Translations under genes and position numbers: made by a program
Notes under the pieces: generated by a model
What the model was told of the DNA's origin: nothing
Seen by the model: only the letters and a program-made list of their open reading frames with translations
Databases searched by the model: none
Shown: positions 6,480 to 14,518 of the stretch, piece by piece
Numbering within the stretch: the stretch's first letter is position 1
How the letters are laid out: the number at the start of each line of letters is the position of its first letter
DNA from: an uncultured Lysobacteraceae bacterium
GTDB taxonomy: Bacteria > Pseudomonadota > Gammaproteobacteria > Xanthomonadales > Xanthomonadaceae
Direction of reading: 5' to 3'
Length of the DNA: 20,388 nucleotides
NCBI GenBank assembly: GCA_946480825.1
Contig: CAMLLG010000068.1
Span: 1 to 20,388 of the forward strand

Positions 6480-9400
6480 ATGTCAGAAAGAAGGCAGGCC
6501 GCCAGTTGGATCGCCGATGAGTACGGCGGTTCCTACCTCAACAATCCCGAACAGCAGAACCGTGATCTGGCCGCCGCCAACGACATGGCGATCCTGATCC
6601 AGCGGATGGTCCGCGACCGCGGCGGCGGCGAGGCCGGCTACCGCCAGGCCGGCGCACTGATCAACGAGACCCTGGATGAATTGCGCGGCCGCGCGCCGTT
6701 CGGGTTCGTCACCCCGGCCTTCGCCCTGGGCACCACCCAGGTGCTGCTGGAAAAAGCCAACACCATGGACGGTCCGCAGTTCCTCCAGTACCTGGAGGGC
6801 ATCCGCGACCGAGACAATCCGCTGTTCTTCTGGGAGCGCACCACCCTCGATCCGCTGTTCGACGAGGTGAAGAACCGCACCCGGGCGCACGTCGAGGAGG
6901 TGTACGGCAGAAGCTCGTTCACCGTGTTCGACGCGCTGAAGGGCCAGAGCGGACCGGTCGCCTTCGCCGCCGGCGCCGCAGACGCGACGCTGGAGGAGAT
7001 CGGCAGCGGTGGGCGGTCGCTGTTGCTGGGCGCCGCCAACCCGGTGGAGGCCGGACGTCAGGCGGTCGACCTGCTGCGCAACCTCGATCGGGTGCCGCAG
7101 GTGCTGCAGCAGCAGGTGCGCGAGGCCCGGCAGCTGATCGACGCCGCGTCGCTGGACGACTATCACAAGGGCTTCCTGTTCGTGCGCGTGGCGATCACCG
7201 TGCTCGACGCCGCCGACGTGGTCGAGGCCGGCATGTCGGTCGCGAATCTCAATCGTGCGCTGCGCAACGGCGAGGTCCACAACATCGGCGATGCCGTCCG
7301 CGCCCTCGACGAAGGCCCGCAGGTCATGCGCCAGCGCGGGCAGGCCGGCGACGCCGGCAATCTGTCGGCCGCAGACGCCTCGACGCCGGCCCGCACGCCC
7401 ACCGCCTCGCCCAGTGCGCAGGCGGCCGCACTGACCGAAGAGTTGTTCGCCCGGGCGCCGGAGGGCTACCGCGAACCCTACCGCGAAGCCTTCACCCAGT
7501 TGCTGCGCCACAACGAGTACGACACGCCGGAAGAAGTCGCCGCGTTCTCGCGCTGGCTCAACGACAATCCGGATCACGCGGTCACACGGCGATATCACCA
7601 GATCGCCCAGGAGACGATGCAGCAGCGGATGGTGTCGACCTATCCCGACCGGGTCGAGTTCGCTTACCAACGCGCGCTGGACGACACCTTCCGCGATGCC
7701 GGGCTGACCACGCCCGAGCAGCGGATGGCCTACATGCAGGAATTCAACGGCGCGAACGCCGCCGCGTTCCGCACGGCGCTGGACGAACGTGCGCTGATCC
7801 ACGTCGTCGACAATTCCCTGCGGCAGATTCCCGACAACGTGCGCGACGCCTATCGCGGCAGCCTGGCCAGCATCCTGAGCGAGCAGGGCTACCTGGGCCA
7901 GGGACGCTTCGACCCCGCCGGCGCCCAGCAGTACATCAACAACCTCGCCGGCGCGCCGGGCGGGCCGTCGGCGATGGCGGTCCACAACCGCGCGATGACC
8001 ATCGTGGTGAACGGTGCGGCCGATCGTTTTCCCGATGGCACCGAAGGCCATTACGCCCGCGCCTACCGCCAGACCTTCGAGGCCGAGAACATCCGCAGCC
8101 CGAGCGCGGCGCAGCGCTACATCGACAATCTCGATGCCGCGCCGAACGGCCCGGCGATGCGCGCGGTGCACAACCGCGCCATCGCCAGCATCGTCGGCGA
8201 TGTGGTCGACAGCGTGCCGCAGAATCTGCAGCCGGCGTATGCACGCGCATTGCGGCTGTCGCTGGACGCCGCCGGCAAGGATTCGCCGGCGGAAGTGCTG
8301 GAATACGTGCGCAATCTCACCGACGGCCGCCAAGTGCAGTCCATCGCGGCGTTGCACCAGCGCGCCTTCGACAGTGTGATGCAGTCCGCGGTGGCGAGCA
8401 TCGACGCGCCCTCGCGCGCGGCCTACACCCAGGCCCTGCGCGAATCGCTGGATGCCGGCGGACGCGGGCCCGCACGCAACGCCGACGGCAGCCCGGCCTG
8501 GGATTACGGCAGCGTCGAGCGTCTCCAGCAGTACGTGGTCGATCTGTCGACGTCGCCGCAAACGATGCAGCGCATCCACGACCGCGCGGACGAACTGCTC
8601 GGCCGCAGCCGACCGGCCGATCAGACGCCGCCGCAGGACCGCGTCGACCCGCCGAACAACACCCAGCCGCCGCCGCAGACACCGCCGCAGGATCGTGTCG
8701 ATCCGCCGAACAACACCCAGCCGCCGCCGCAGACGCCGCCGCAGGATCGTGTCGATCCGCCGAACAACACGCAGCCGCCGCCGCAGACACCGCCGCAGGA
8801 CCGCGTCGACCCGCCGAACAACAACCAGCCGCCGCCGCAGAATCCCCCGCCGAACGACCGGCAGACGCCGGATCCCGATCAGCCCCGGCTCAATCCCTCG
8901 TCGCAGCCGAACGATCCGCTGTTGCCCTTCCACGCCGTGGAACGCGACCAGCGCATGCGCGCGCCCGAGCCGCTGGTGGCGCCGAACGGACAGCGTTTCG
9001 ACGTGATGGGCGTGGACGAGGACGGCCGCCTGCGTTTGCGTCCGGAAGGACAGCGCGTGGATGCGCTGCCGTCCGAAGCGATGTTCGAGATGCGTGCGAC
9101 CACGCCGCAGGCCTTGGCCGAGTCCGGCAACCCGGTGATGTACGGGCGCGAGCCGTGGCTGACGGCCGGCAGGAACGAAAACGGGATCGTCCTGCGCGAT
9201 CCGCAGAACGCCGAGCGCACGGTCGTGGTGCCGGACGCGCGGGCCGCGGAGATCTTCACGCCCGTCGGCCGCGACGTGACCTATCAGGGCGAGACCCTGC
9301 GCTTCCAGGCGCTGCTGTCGCCGGGATGGCAGAAGGGCGTCGACCAGCGCGGGTTCCAGCTGGTCGATCCCGACAATCCCGAGCGCACGGTGTTCGTGCC

Positions 9401-12400
9401 CGAGAACCGTGCGGTCGATATCCGCATGCGCCTGGGCGAAGACGGCGAATACCGGTTCGGCGACGTGCGCCACGGCGTGATCCGGATGCGGCCGATGGAG
9501 CCCGACCGCGAGATCAGCATGCCGCTGCAGCCCGGCATGACGTTCGAAGCGCGCCTGCGCGACCGCGAGATGGAAGGCGCGTATCGCATCACCGTCGGCG
9601 ACAACGGCGAGCTGACCGCAACCGGACGCATCCGCAACGGCACCGAAGTCACCCAGCGCATCGAGCCGTCGGACATCGCGCCGCGCTACGTCGACGTGCG
9701 TTCTCCGGATTTCAACGACAACTTCCAGGTCGACAGCTTCATCCATCGCGAAGCCAACACCCGCAACCGCGCGATCTCGACCGAACCGACCGGCCTGCCG
9801 CTCCGCGATCCGGCCTTCGGCAATCTCGACGGCACGCCCAGCCCGCAACTCGCGCTCGGCGCGCAGTCGCTGCAGACCCAGGCCGATTTCATCCGTCGCA
9901 ACGCCGGCAATCTCGAACCCGGGCAGACCCCGAGCCTGACCGTGTTCAACATCGCCTTCAACAACCAGGGCGAAGCGCGCCAAGTGCTGGATGCGATGAG
10001 CGATTTCCGGCAGATGCATCCGGATGCGCCGATCCGGATCGTGGCCTACGAGCCGAGCTTCCGTTCGTTCGAGGGCAAGCCCGGTTTCGACGAACTGCAG
10101 CGGATCATCGAGCGCGACCGCATCCAGGTGGAGTTCTTCGGCCGCGATCCGTCGCAGCGCGAAGTGATCCACGCCAAGGGCGTGGCGGTGAACGACCAGG
10201 TGCTGTTCAGCACCGGCGCGGTGATCGACGGCTCCAGCCAGAAGGCCGACATCAGCGTGCCGCTGCCGCCGGAGGCCGCGCGCGCGTTCAACGCCTATCT
10301 CAACGAGGCGGTGATCGGCGACGCCGACGTCGGCCGCCGCCAGCAGCTGGCCGCGGACGCGGCGCGCGAGGGCGTGCTGATCAACGATCCCGAAGCGCGT
10401 CTGCCGTACATCGCCCGCGCGCAGGACGGCCTGATCCGCGGCGCCGAGCGCGAATTGACGGTGAGCGTGAGCGAACTGCGCAATCCCGACACCACGCGCG
10501 CGATCATCGAACGTGCCGAGGCCGGCGTGAACGTGCAGGTGCAGTTCCGCGAGATGGACCCCGAATCGCGGCAATTGCTGGCCGACGCCGAGCAGCGCTT
10601 GCCGAATCTGAAAGTCGAAGACGTGTCCGCGTGGCAGCCGCGCCCGCACTACAACGTCATAATCGCCGACCGCGAGCAGGCCTACGTCGGCACCGCCTAT
10701 CTGTGGCAGAACCAGCAGGACATGCTGCAGCACGGCCGCTCGTTCGAGAACGGCGTGCTGCTGCAGGGCGACGCGGTACAGCGCCTGCAGGCGCAGATGG
10801 AGGGATTGCGTTCGCTGCAGCCGCCGAACCCCGGCCAGCGCCTGCTCAATCCTGCGCCGGACGACGCGCCCGACGTGGGCGTGCGGTTGCGCAACGAAAC
10901 CACCGGTTCGATCTCGATCAGCGCGCCGGCCGACAGCAGCATCGGCGTGGACGTGCGGAACAGCACGACCGGCGCGATCCAGACCGTTTCCGGCACCGGC
11001 AACGTGCAGGTGTCCGGCAATCGCGAGACCGTGGGCACGGCGGCGGCCACTTCGCCCGACGCCAACGGCAACGTGCAGGTCACCGACACGCCCGGCCTGC
11101 GCATCGAACTGCAGAACCCCGGTACGTCGGGCCGCACCGGCACCGACGTGCGGATCGACAACAGCACCGTGAACGGCGGTGTGCAGTCGATCATCGGCAA
11201 CGACAACGTCCAGCTCGACATCAACGAAGCACGCATCAACGGCGACCGCCGGCAGACGGTGATCGACGGCGACGGCAACCGCCAGACCCAGAACCTCGGC
11301 GGCAACGTCACCGCGGAGAGCGTGACCCAGACCATCGACGGCCGCTCCGATTCGCGTCAGCAGGTCGGCAATGATGTGCCGACGCCGCAGTCGCCGCCCG
11401 TGCAAACTTCCGGCGACGGCACGAACCTGCCCGATGGCGATCGCCGAGCGCTGCCTCCCGCGTCGCAGCCGGACGATCCGCTGCTGCCGTTCCATGCGGT
11501 TCCGCGCGCGGAACGCATGCAGCCGCCCGATCCGATCATGGTCGGCGGCCGCAGATACGAGGTGCTGGGGATGAACGCCAACGGCGAGCTGCAACTGCGG
11601 CCGCCGACCGACAACGTGCGCACGGTGCCCGACAACGCCATGTTCGTGTTGACGCCGACGACGTCCGCGGATCTGCGGCCGGGCGCGGAAGTCGTCTACA
11701 GCGGGCGCACCTGGCGGATGGGGGAACCGGTGGAAGCGGGCCAATCGCCGGGCGTGACCGAGCGCAGTTACCGGCTCATCGATCCGCACAACGATGCCGC
11801 GACCGCGCTCGTGCCCGAGTCGAATGCGGACGCGATCTTCAAGCGCGTGGGCCGCGAGGTCACCTACGACGGCAAAACGTGGGAATTCGGCGCCGCCACG
11901 GGGCGGGGTTACGTGCTGATCGATCCGGCGAATCGCGAAAACACCAGGATCGCGCCGCTGGATGAGGCAGACCAGATCCGGATGCGTTTCGCCCGCGGCA
12001 CCGAATACACGTTGCAGGGACTCAAGAACGGCGTGCTGCGGGTCGCGCCCTCCGAACCGGCCGGCGATCTGTCGTACCGGCCATCCCCGGGGGAGACCTT
12101 CGAAGCCCGGTTGATCAATCGCGAGCTGGAGGGCGTGTACACCATCCGGGTCGGCGAGAACGGCGAACTCACTGCGAGCGGCCGCATCCGCAATGGCACC
12201 GAGGTCACTGAACGGATCCAGCCGTCCGACATCGCCCCGCGCTACGCCAATGTCGATTCGCCCGACTTCAACCAGCGCTTCCAGGTCGATGCGTTCCTGC
12301 ATCGCGAGGCGGAAACCCGCGCGCGCTCGATCGCCACCGAACCGACCGGCCTTCCCGTGCGCGATCCCAATCTGGGCGCGATGTCCGAGACCGCGAGGCC

Positions 12401-13898
12401 GCAGGTGCTGCGCGGTGTCGACGGCCTGGACGCGCAGGCGGATTTCATCCGCCGCCATGCCGCCGAAGTGGCGCCCGGCTCCGAGCCGCGCCTGACCGTG
12501 TTCAACATCGGCTTCAGCAATCAGGGCGAGGCCCAGCGCGTGGTCGATGCCATGGTCGATTTCCGCCGCGAGCATCCCGACGCGCGCATCGAGGTGGTGG
12601 CGGAACGCGCGCGATTCGAATCCGCTTCGCGCGCTCCGGGCTACGACGAGTTCCTGCAGACCCTGCGCGACAACGGCGTGCAATTGAATTTCTTCGAGAA
12701 CGGCGACACGTCGCGCCAGGTGATCCACGCGAAAGGCGTGATCGTCAACGACCAGGTGTTGTTCACCACCGGCGCGGTCATCGACGGATCGAAGAACAAG
12801 GTCGATATCGCGACGGAACTGCCCCCGGACGCGGCCCGCAGCTTCATTCGTTTCTTCGATCAGGGCATCAACGGCAACGCCGATCCGGCAGCCCGCCAAC
12901 AAATGCTCGCCGACCTGTCGCAACAGGGCGTGCTGGTGGACGATCCGGTGACGCGTACGCCGTATATCTCGCGCACCCAGGACGCGTTGATCCAGGGTGC
13001 GGAAAACAAACTGTTCGTCAGCCTCAGCGACCTGACCAATCCCGATACCACCCGGACCATCATCGATCGCGTCGCCAACGGCGTGAACGTCGAAATCCAG
13101 TACCGCGAGATGGATCCGACCTCGCGGCAGCTGCTGGATCAGGCCATGCAGCAGTATCCCGACCGGCTGCGGGTGGAGAACATCTCGAACTGGGAGCCGC
13201 GTCCGCACTACAACGTCATCGTCGCCGACGACCGCCAGGCTTACGTGGGTACGTCCTATCTGTGGCCGAACCAGCAACAACAGATCCATCACACCCGTTC
13301 GTTCGAGAACGGGGTGCTGCTGCAGGGCGACTCGGTGCGTCAACTGGTGGATCAGCTCGACGAACTGAAACGTTCGCAACAGCCGGATCTCCGCTCGAAT
13401 GCGCAGACGTCCGAGCGGATGGACGCATCGCGGACGCCGCCGGACGATGCCGGGCGCATCGCGCTCAATGCGCCGGCGCAGTCCCCGCGCGAACCCGGTC
13501 TGGACGATCCCCGCCATCCGAACCACACGATGTTCGCCAGCGCGCTGGATCGCATCCATGCGTTCGAGCGCGGGCGCGGCATCGATTCTGGCGATTTCGC
13601 GCGCAATCTGGCGGGCGACATCACCGTGCGTTCGGTCGAAGCCGGTCTGCCGCAGATCAGCCATGTCGTGTTCAACGCCGAAGGCACCCGCGCCTTCGCG
13701 GTGGATACGCAGAATCTCGACGCCGAATGGCGGCGCGTGGCCTTCACGGACGTGGCCAGCGCGGGCCAGCAATCGCTCGCCGCCAGCAGCGAGCGCCTGC
13801 GTGAATCGCAGGCCCAGGCGATGTCGCAGCCGAATCCGCAGTACGACACGCAGCAGCGCCTCGACGAACAGGCGCGCAACGCGGCGCGGATGGTCTGA
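6480..13898 (+). CDS. Giant X-T4SS effector with two degenerate PLD-like modules and a C-terminal XVIPCD
   Basis: 2472 residues, with no signal peptide. From the N-terminus: an unrecognised mostly helical domain (1-~300); about six degenerate helical repeats (~312-710); four proline-rich 18-mers (716-787); module 1 (~803-1450), beta-rich repeats then a PLD-like domain with HAK at 1231-1233 and HYN at 1390-1392; a beta-rich spacer (~1465-1625); module 2 (~1661-2300) with HAK at 2083-2085 and HYN at 2243-2245; and a C-terminal domain beginning GLDDPRHPNHTMF (2340), with GLPQISHVVF and TRAFAVDTQNLD, then a Gln-rich tail. That last part matches the XVIPCD, the docking domain that sends X-Tfe effectors into the Xanthomonadales type IV secretion system, which kills neighbouring bacteria. 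The PLD motifs are altered: Asn replaces Asp in the first half and Lys in the second, so phosphodiesterase activity is uncertain. The start has a weak AGGG (6464-6467). Secretion is inferred from the C-terminus; the target is unknown. Confidence 0.85.
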   Translation: MSERRQAASWIADEYGGSYLNNPEQQNRDLAAANDMAILIQRMVRDRGGGEAGYRQAGALINETLDELRGRAPFGFVTPAFALGTTQVLLEKANTMDGPQFLQYLEGIRDRDNPLFFWERTTLDPLFDEVKNRTRAHVEEVYGRSSFTVFDALKGQSGPVAFAAGAADATLEEIGSGGRSLLLGAANPVEAGRQAVDLLRNLDRVPQVLQQQVREARQLIDAASLDDYHKGFLFVRVAITVLDAADVVEAGMSVANLNRALRNGEVHNIGDAVRALDEGPQVMRQRGQAGDAGNLSAADASTPARTPTASPSAQAAALTEELFARAPEGYREPYREAFTQLLRHNEYDTPEEVAAFSRWLNDNPDHAVTRRYHQIAQETMQQRMVSTYPDRVEFAYQRALDDTFRDAGLTTPEQRMAYMQEFNGANAAAFRTALDERALIHVVDNSLRQIPDNVRDAYRGSLASILSEQGYLGQGRFDPAGAQQYINNLAGAPGGPSAMAVHNRAMTIVVNGAADRFPDGTEGHYARAYRQTFEAENIRSPSAAQRYIDNLDAAPNGPAMRAVHNRAIASIVGDVVDSVPQNLQPAYARALRLSLDAAGKDSPAEVLEYVRNLTDGRQVQSIAALHQRAFDSVMQSAVASIDAPSRAAYTQALRESLDAGGRGPARNADGSPAWDYGSVERLQQYVVDLSTSPQTMQRIHDRADELLGRSRPADQTPPQDRVDPPNNTQPPPQTPPQDRVDPPNNTQPPPQTPPQDRVDPPNNTQPPPQTPPQDRVDPPNNNQPPPQNPPPNDRQTPDPDQPRLNPSSQPNDPLLPFHAVERDQRMRAPEPLVAPNGQRFDVMGVDEDGRLRLRPEGQRVDALPSEAMFEMRATTPQALAESGNPVMYGREPWLTAGRNENGIVLRDPQNAERTVVVPDARAAEIFTPVGRDVTYQGETLRFQALLSPGWQKGVDQRGFQLVDPDNPERTVFVPENRAVDIRMRLGEDGEYRFGDVRHGVIRMRPMEPDREISMPLQPGMTFEARLRDREMEGAYRITVGDNGELTATGRIRNGTEVTQRIEPSDIAPRYVDVRSPDFNDNFQVDSFIHREANTRNRAISTEPTGLPLRDPAFGNLDGTPSPQLALGAQSLQTQADFIRRNAGNLEPGQTPSLTVFNIAFNNQGEARQVLDAMSDFRQMHPDAPIRIVAYEPSFRSFEGKPGFDELQRIIERDRIQVEFFGRDPSQREVIHAKGVAVNDQVLFSTGAVIDGSSQKADISVPLPPEAARAFNAYLNEAVIGDADVGRRQQLAADAAREGVLINDPEARLPYIARAQDGLIRGAERELTVSVSELRNPDTTRAIIERAEAGVNVQVQFREMDPESRQLLADAEQRLPNLKVEDVSAWQPRPHYNVIIADREQAYVGTAYLWQNQQDMLQHGRSFENGVLLQGDAVQRLQAQMEGLRSLQPPNPGQRLLNPAPDDAPDVGVRLRNETTGSISISAPADSSIGVDVRNSTTGAIQTVSGTGNVQVSGNRETVGTAAATSPDANGNVQVTDTPGLRIELQNPGTSGRTGTDVRIDNSTVNGGVQSIIGNDNVQLDINEARINGDRRQTVIDGDGNRQTQNLGGNVTAESVTQTIDGRSDSRQQVGNDVPTPQSPPVQTSGDGTNLPDGDRRALPPASQPDDPLLPFHAVPRAERMQPPDPIMVGGRRYEVLGMNANGELQLRPPTDNVRTVPDNAMFVLTPTTSADLRPGAEVVYSGRTWRMGEPVEAGQSPGVTERSYRLIDPHNDAATALVPESNADAIFKRVGREVTYDGKTWEFGAATGRGYVLIDPANRENTRIAPLDEADQIRMRFARGTEYTLQGLKNGVLRVAPSEPAGDLSYRPSPGETFEARLINRELEGVYTIRVGENGELTASGRIRNGTEVTERIQPSDIAPRYANVDSPDFNQRFQVDAFLHREAETRARSIATEPTGLPVRDPNLGAMSETARPQVLRGVDGLDAQADFIRRHAAEVAPGSEPRLTVFNIGFSNQGEAQRVVDAMVDFRREHPDARIEVVAERARFESASRAPGYDEFLQTLRDNGVQLNFFENGDTSRQVIHAKGVIVNDQVLFTTGAVIDGSKNKVDIATELPPDAARSFIRFFDQGINGNADPAARQQMLADLSQQGVLVDDPVTRTPYISRTQDALIQGAENKLFVSLSDLTNPDTTRTIIDRVANGVNVEIQYREMDPTSRQLLDQAMQQYPDRLRVENISNWEPRPHYNVIVADDRQAYVGTSYLWPNQQQQIHHTRSFENGVLLQGDSVRQLVDQLDELKRSQQPDLRSNAQTSERMDASRTPPDDAGRIALNAPAQSPREPGLDDPRHPNHTMFASALDRIHAFERGRGIDSGDFARNLAGDITVRSVEAGLPQISHVVFNAEGTRAFAVDTQNLDAEWRRVAFTDVASAGQQSLAASSERLRESQAQAMSQPNPQYDTQQRLDEQARNAARMV
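7413..8612 (+). repeat. About six degenerate ~65-75-residue helical repeats inside the effector
   Basis: Within residues ~312-710 a unit recurs with the pattern: (I/V/F)P...(Y) start, AYxxALxxSL, a Gly turn, Y(I/V)xNL, then HNRAxxxIV. The clearest copies begin near IPDNVRDAYRG, FPDGTEGHYARAY, VPQNLQPAYARAL and IDAPSRAAYTQAL. The first two units (APEGYREPYREAF, YPDRVEFAYQRAL) are more diverged. They predict an all-helical elongated array whose role is unknown. Confidence 0.6.
8625..8840 (+). repeat. Four tandem 54-bp repeats encoding a proline-rich linker
   Basis: Four exact-length copies (8625-8678, 8679-8732, 8733-8786, 8787-8840) encode TPPQDRVDPPNNTQPPPQ; the last has N for the second T. 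The DRVD codons are GAC CGC GTC GAC in copies 1 and 4 and GAT CGT GTC GAT in copies 2 and 3. The near-identity suggests recent expansion or homogenisation and likely copy-number variation between strains. The segment is a flexible spacer between the helical repeats and module 1. Confidence 0.9.
8886..10835 (+). repeat. Effector module 1: beta-rich repeats plus PLD-like domain
   Basis: This is the first copy of a ~650-residue intragenic duplication, opening at QPNDPLLPFHAV. It begins with several ~50-60-residue beta-rich units (for example RTVVVPDARAAEIF, then RTVFVPENRAVDIR), followed by a block (PSDIAPRY, STEPTGLPLRDP) and a PLD-like fold with HAKGVAVND (H1231) and HYNVIIAD (H1390), ending SFENGVLLQGDAV. 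Equivalent landmarks recur 852-854 residues later in module 2. Confidence 0.85.
10872..11360 (+). other. Beta-rich, Asn/Thr/Gly-rich spacer between the two effector modules
   Basis: Residues ~1465-1625 are rich in Asn, Thr, Gly, Val and Gln with short recurring strands (SISISAPADS, TTGAIQTVSGTGNVQVSG, GGVQSIIGNDNVQLDI, RRQTVIDGDGNRQTQN). The texture suggests a beta-solenoid or similar rigid spacer. It has no counterpart after module 2. I recognise no named domain. Confidence 0.5.
11457..13370 (+). repeat. Effector module 2: second copy of beta-rich repeats plus PLD-like domain
   Basis: This is the second copy of the module, opening at QPDDPLLPFHAV. It carries HAKGVIVND (H2083) and HYNVIVAD (H2243) and ends SFENGVLLQGDSV. 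In the best block (PSDIAPRY to LPVRDP) roughly 70% of residues match module 1; elsewhere divergence is greater, so the duplication is not recent. Both copies keep the same unusual catalytic-site substitutions. Confidence 0.85.
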
Positions 13899-13922
13899 CC
13901 CATCGCGCCGCGGCGCGATGGG
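13899..13922. terminator. Perfect 24-bp palindrome between convergent genes, probable bidirectional terminator
   Basis: A 12-bp half-site (CCCATCGCGCCG) is followed immediately by its exact reverse complement, starting at the base after the effector stop codon and 22 bp from the stop of the convergent lipoprotein gene. There is no T-tract on either side, so it is not a textbook intrinsic terminator, but position and symmetry fit a two-way transcription stop or mRNA 3'-end stabiliser. A protein-binding site is an alternative. Confidence 0.55.
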
Positions 13923-13944
13923 CCGAACTGAATCGAAACGAGCC

Positions 13945-14469
13945 TTACAGCTGCATCGGTTTGGCCTGGAACACCAGCACCTGGCCGCTCTCGCCGGTCA
14001 GGCGCAGGCGGTAGGGCATCGGTCCCAGCAGTTCGGCCTGGAAGGACTGGTTCATCAGTTCGACGAAGCTGCGGTCGGCGAGGTTCTTGTCGTCGCTGCA
14101 CGACATGCGGGTCGTGATCGCGACGTCGAAGCTCATCCGCTTGCCCGACATCGTGTAGGTGCCGCGCACCGTGTTGCAGCCGCCGTTGGCGGTGACCCCC
14201 TCGCGATCGAAGGTCATGTCGAAGGCGATGCCCGGCGCGCGCACCGCGGCCGCGCCATCGCCGCCGTTGGCGGAGGCCAGGGCCCAGCCGCCGGTGTTGA
14301 TCAGTTCGTCGCGATCCAGGCGCACGCGGCGTTCGTCTTCGCCGCCCGCGGCGGTGGCGGAGGCGTCGCCGGCGGCGTCGGATGCGGCTTCGGAAGAGGC
14401 GCCTGCGTGCGCGCAGGCGGCGGTGGTCAGCATCAGTGCGGTGGCGATCATGGCGTGATGGAGGCGCAT
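13945..14469 (-). CDS. META-domain (HslJ-like) lipoprotein
   Basis: A 174-residue envelope lipoprotein. The first 19 residues form a lipoprotein signal peptide (MRLHHAMIATALMLTTAAC) with Cys19 as the lipidation site. A short Ala/Ser-rich, Asp/Glu-containing linker follows. The META domain spans about 55-170, recognised by GGCNTVRGTYTMSG, then the TRMSC motif and the SFVELMNQSF helix. META domains occur in HslJ and in outer-membrane or periplasmic proteins linked to stress and novobiocin resistance; their biochemical role is unclear. It lies 49 bp downstream of a second META lipoprotein and converges on the giant effector gene. An internal ATG at 14451 is an alternative start but would shorten the signal peptide. 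Confidence 0.85.
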   Translation of the reverse strand: MRLHHAMIATALMLTTAACAHAGASSEAASDAAGDASATAAGGEDERRVRLDRDELINTGGWALASANGGDGAAAVRAPGIAFDMTFDREGVTANGGCNTVRGTYTMSGKRMSFDVAITTRMSCSDDKNLADRSFVELMNQSFQAELLGPMPYRLRLTGESGQVLVFQAKPMQL

Positions 14470-14518
14470 CGTCGGGTTCCGGGGCAGAAAGGGAGGCGGT
14501 GTGCGAGGGAGGCGCGGG

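Noticed and set aside
8625..8840. Regular 54-bp repeats considered as a CRISPR array or a minisatellite outside genes
   Set aside because: The repeats are contiguous with no spacers, are exact multiples of three and continue the reading frame as a proline-rich linker.
6483..13772. A 2429-codon open frame on the minus strand opposite the giant effector
   Set aside because: It is an antisense shadow created by the GC-rich third positions. Its translation is His/Arg/Gly/Ala-rich, with no domain, while the plus frame shows clear domains and repeats.
13352..14101. Minus-strand frame overlapping the effector's C-terminus, considered as an antisense immunity gene
   Set aside because: Its translation is Arg/Ser/Ala-rich shadow sequence crossing the palindrome, without a signal peptide or ribosome site.
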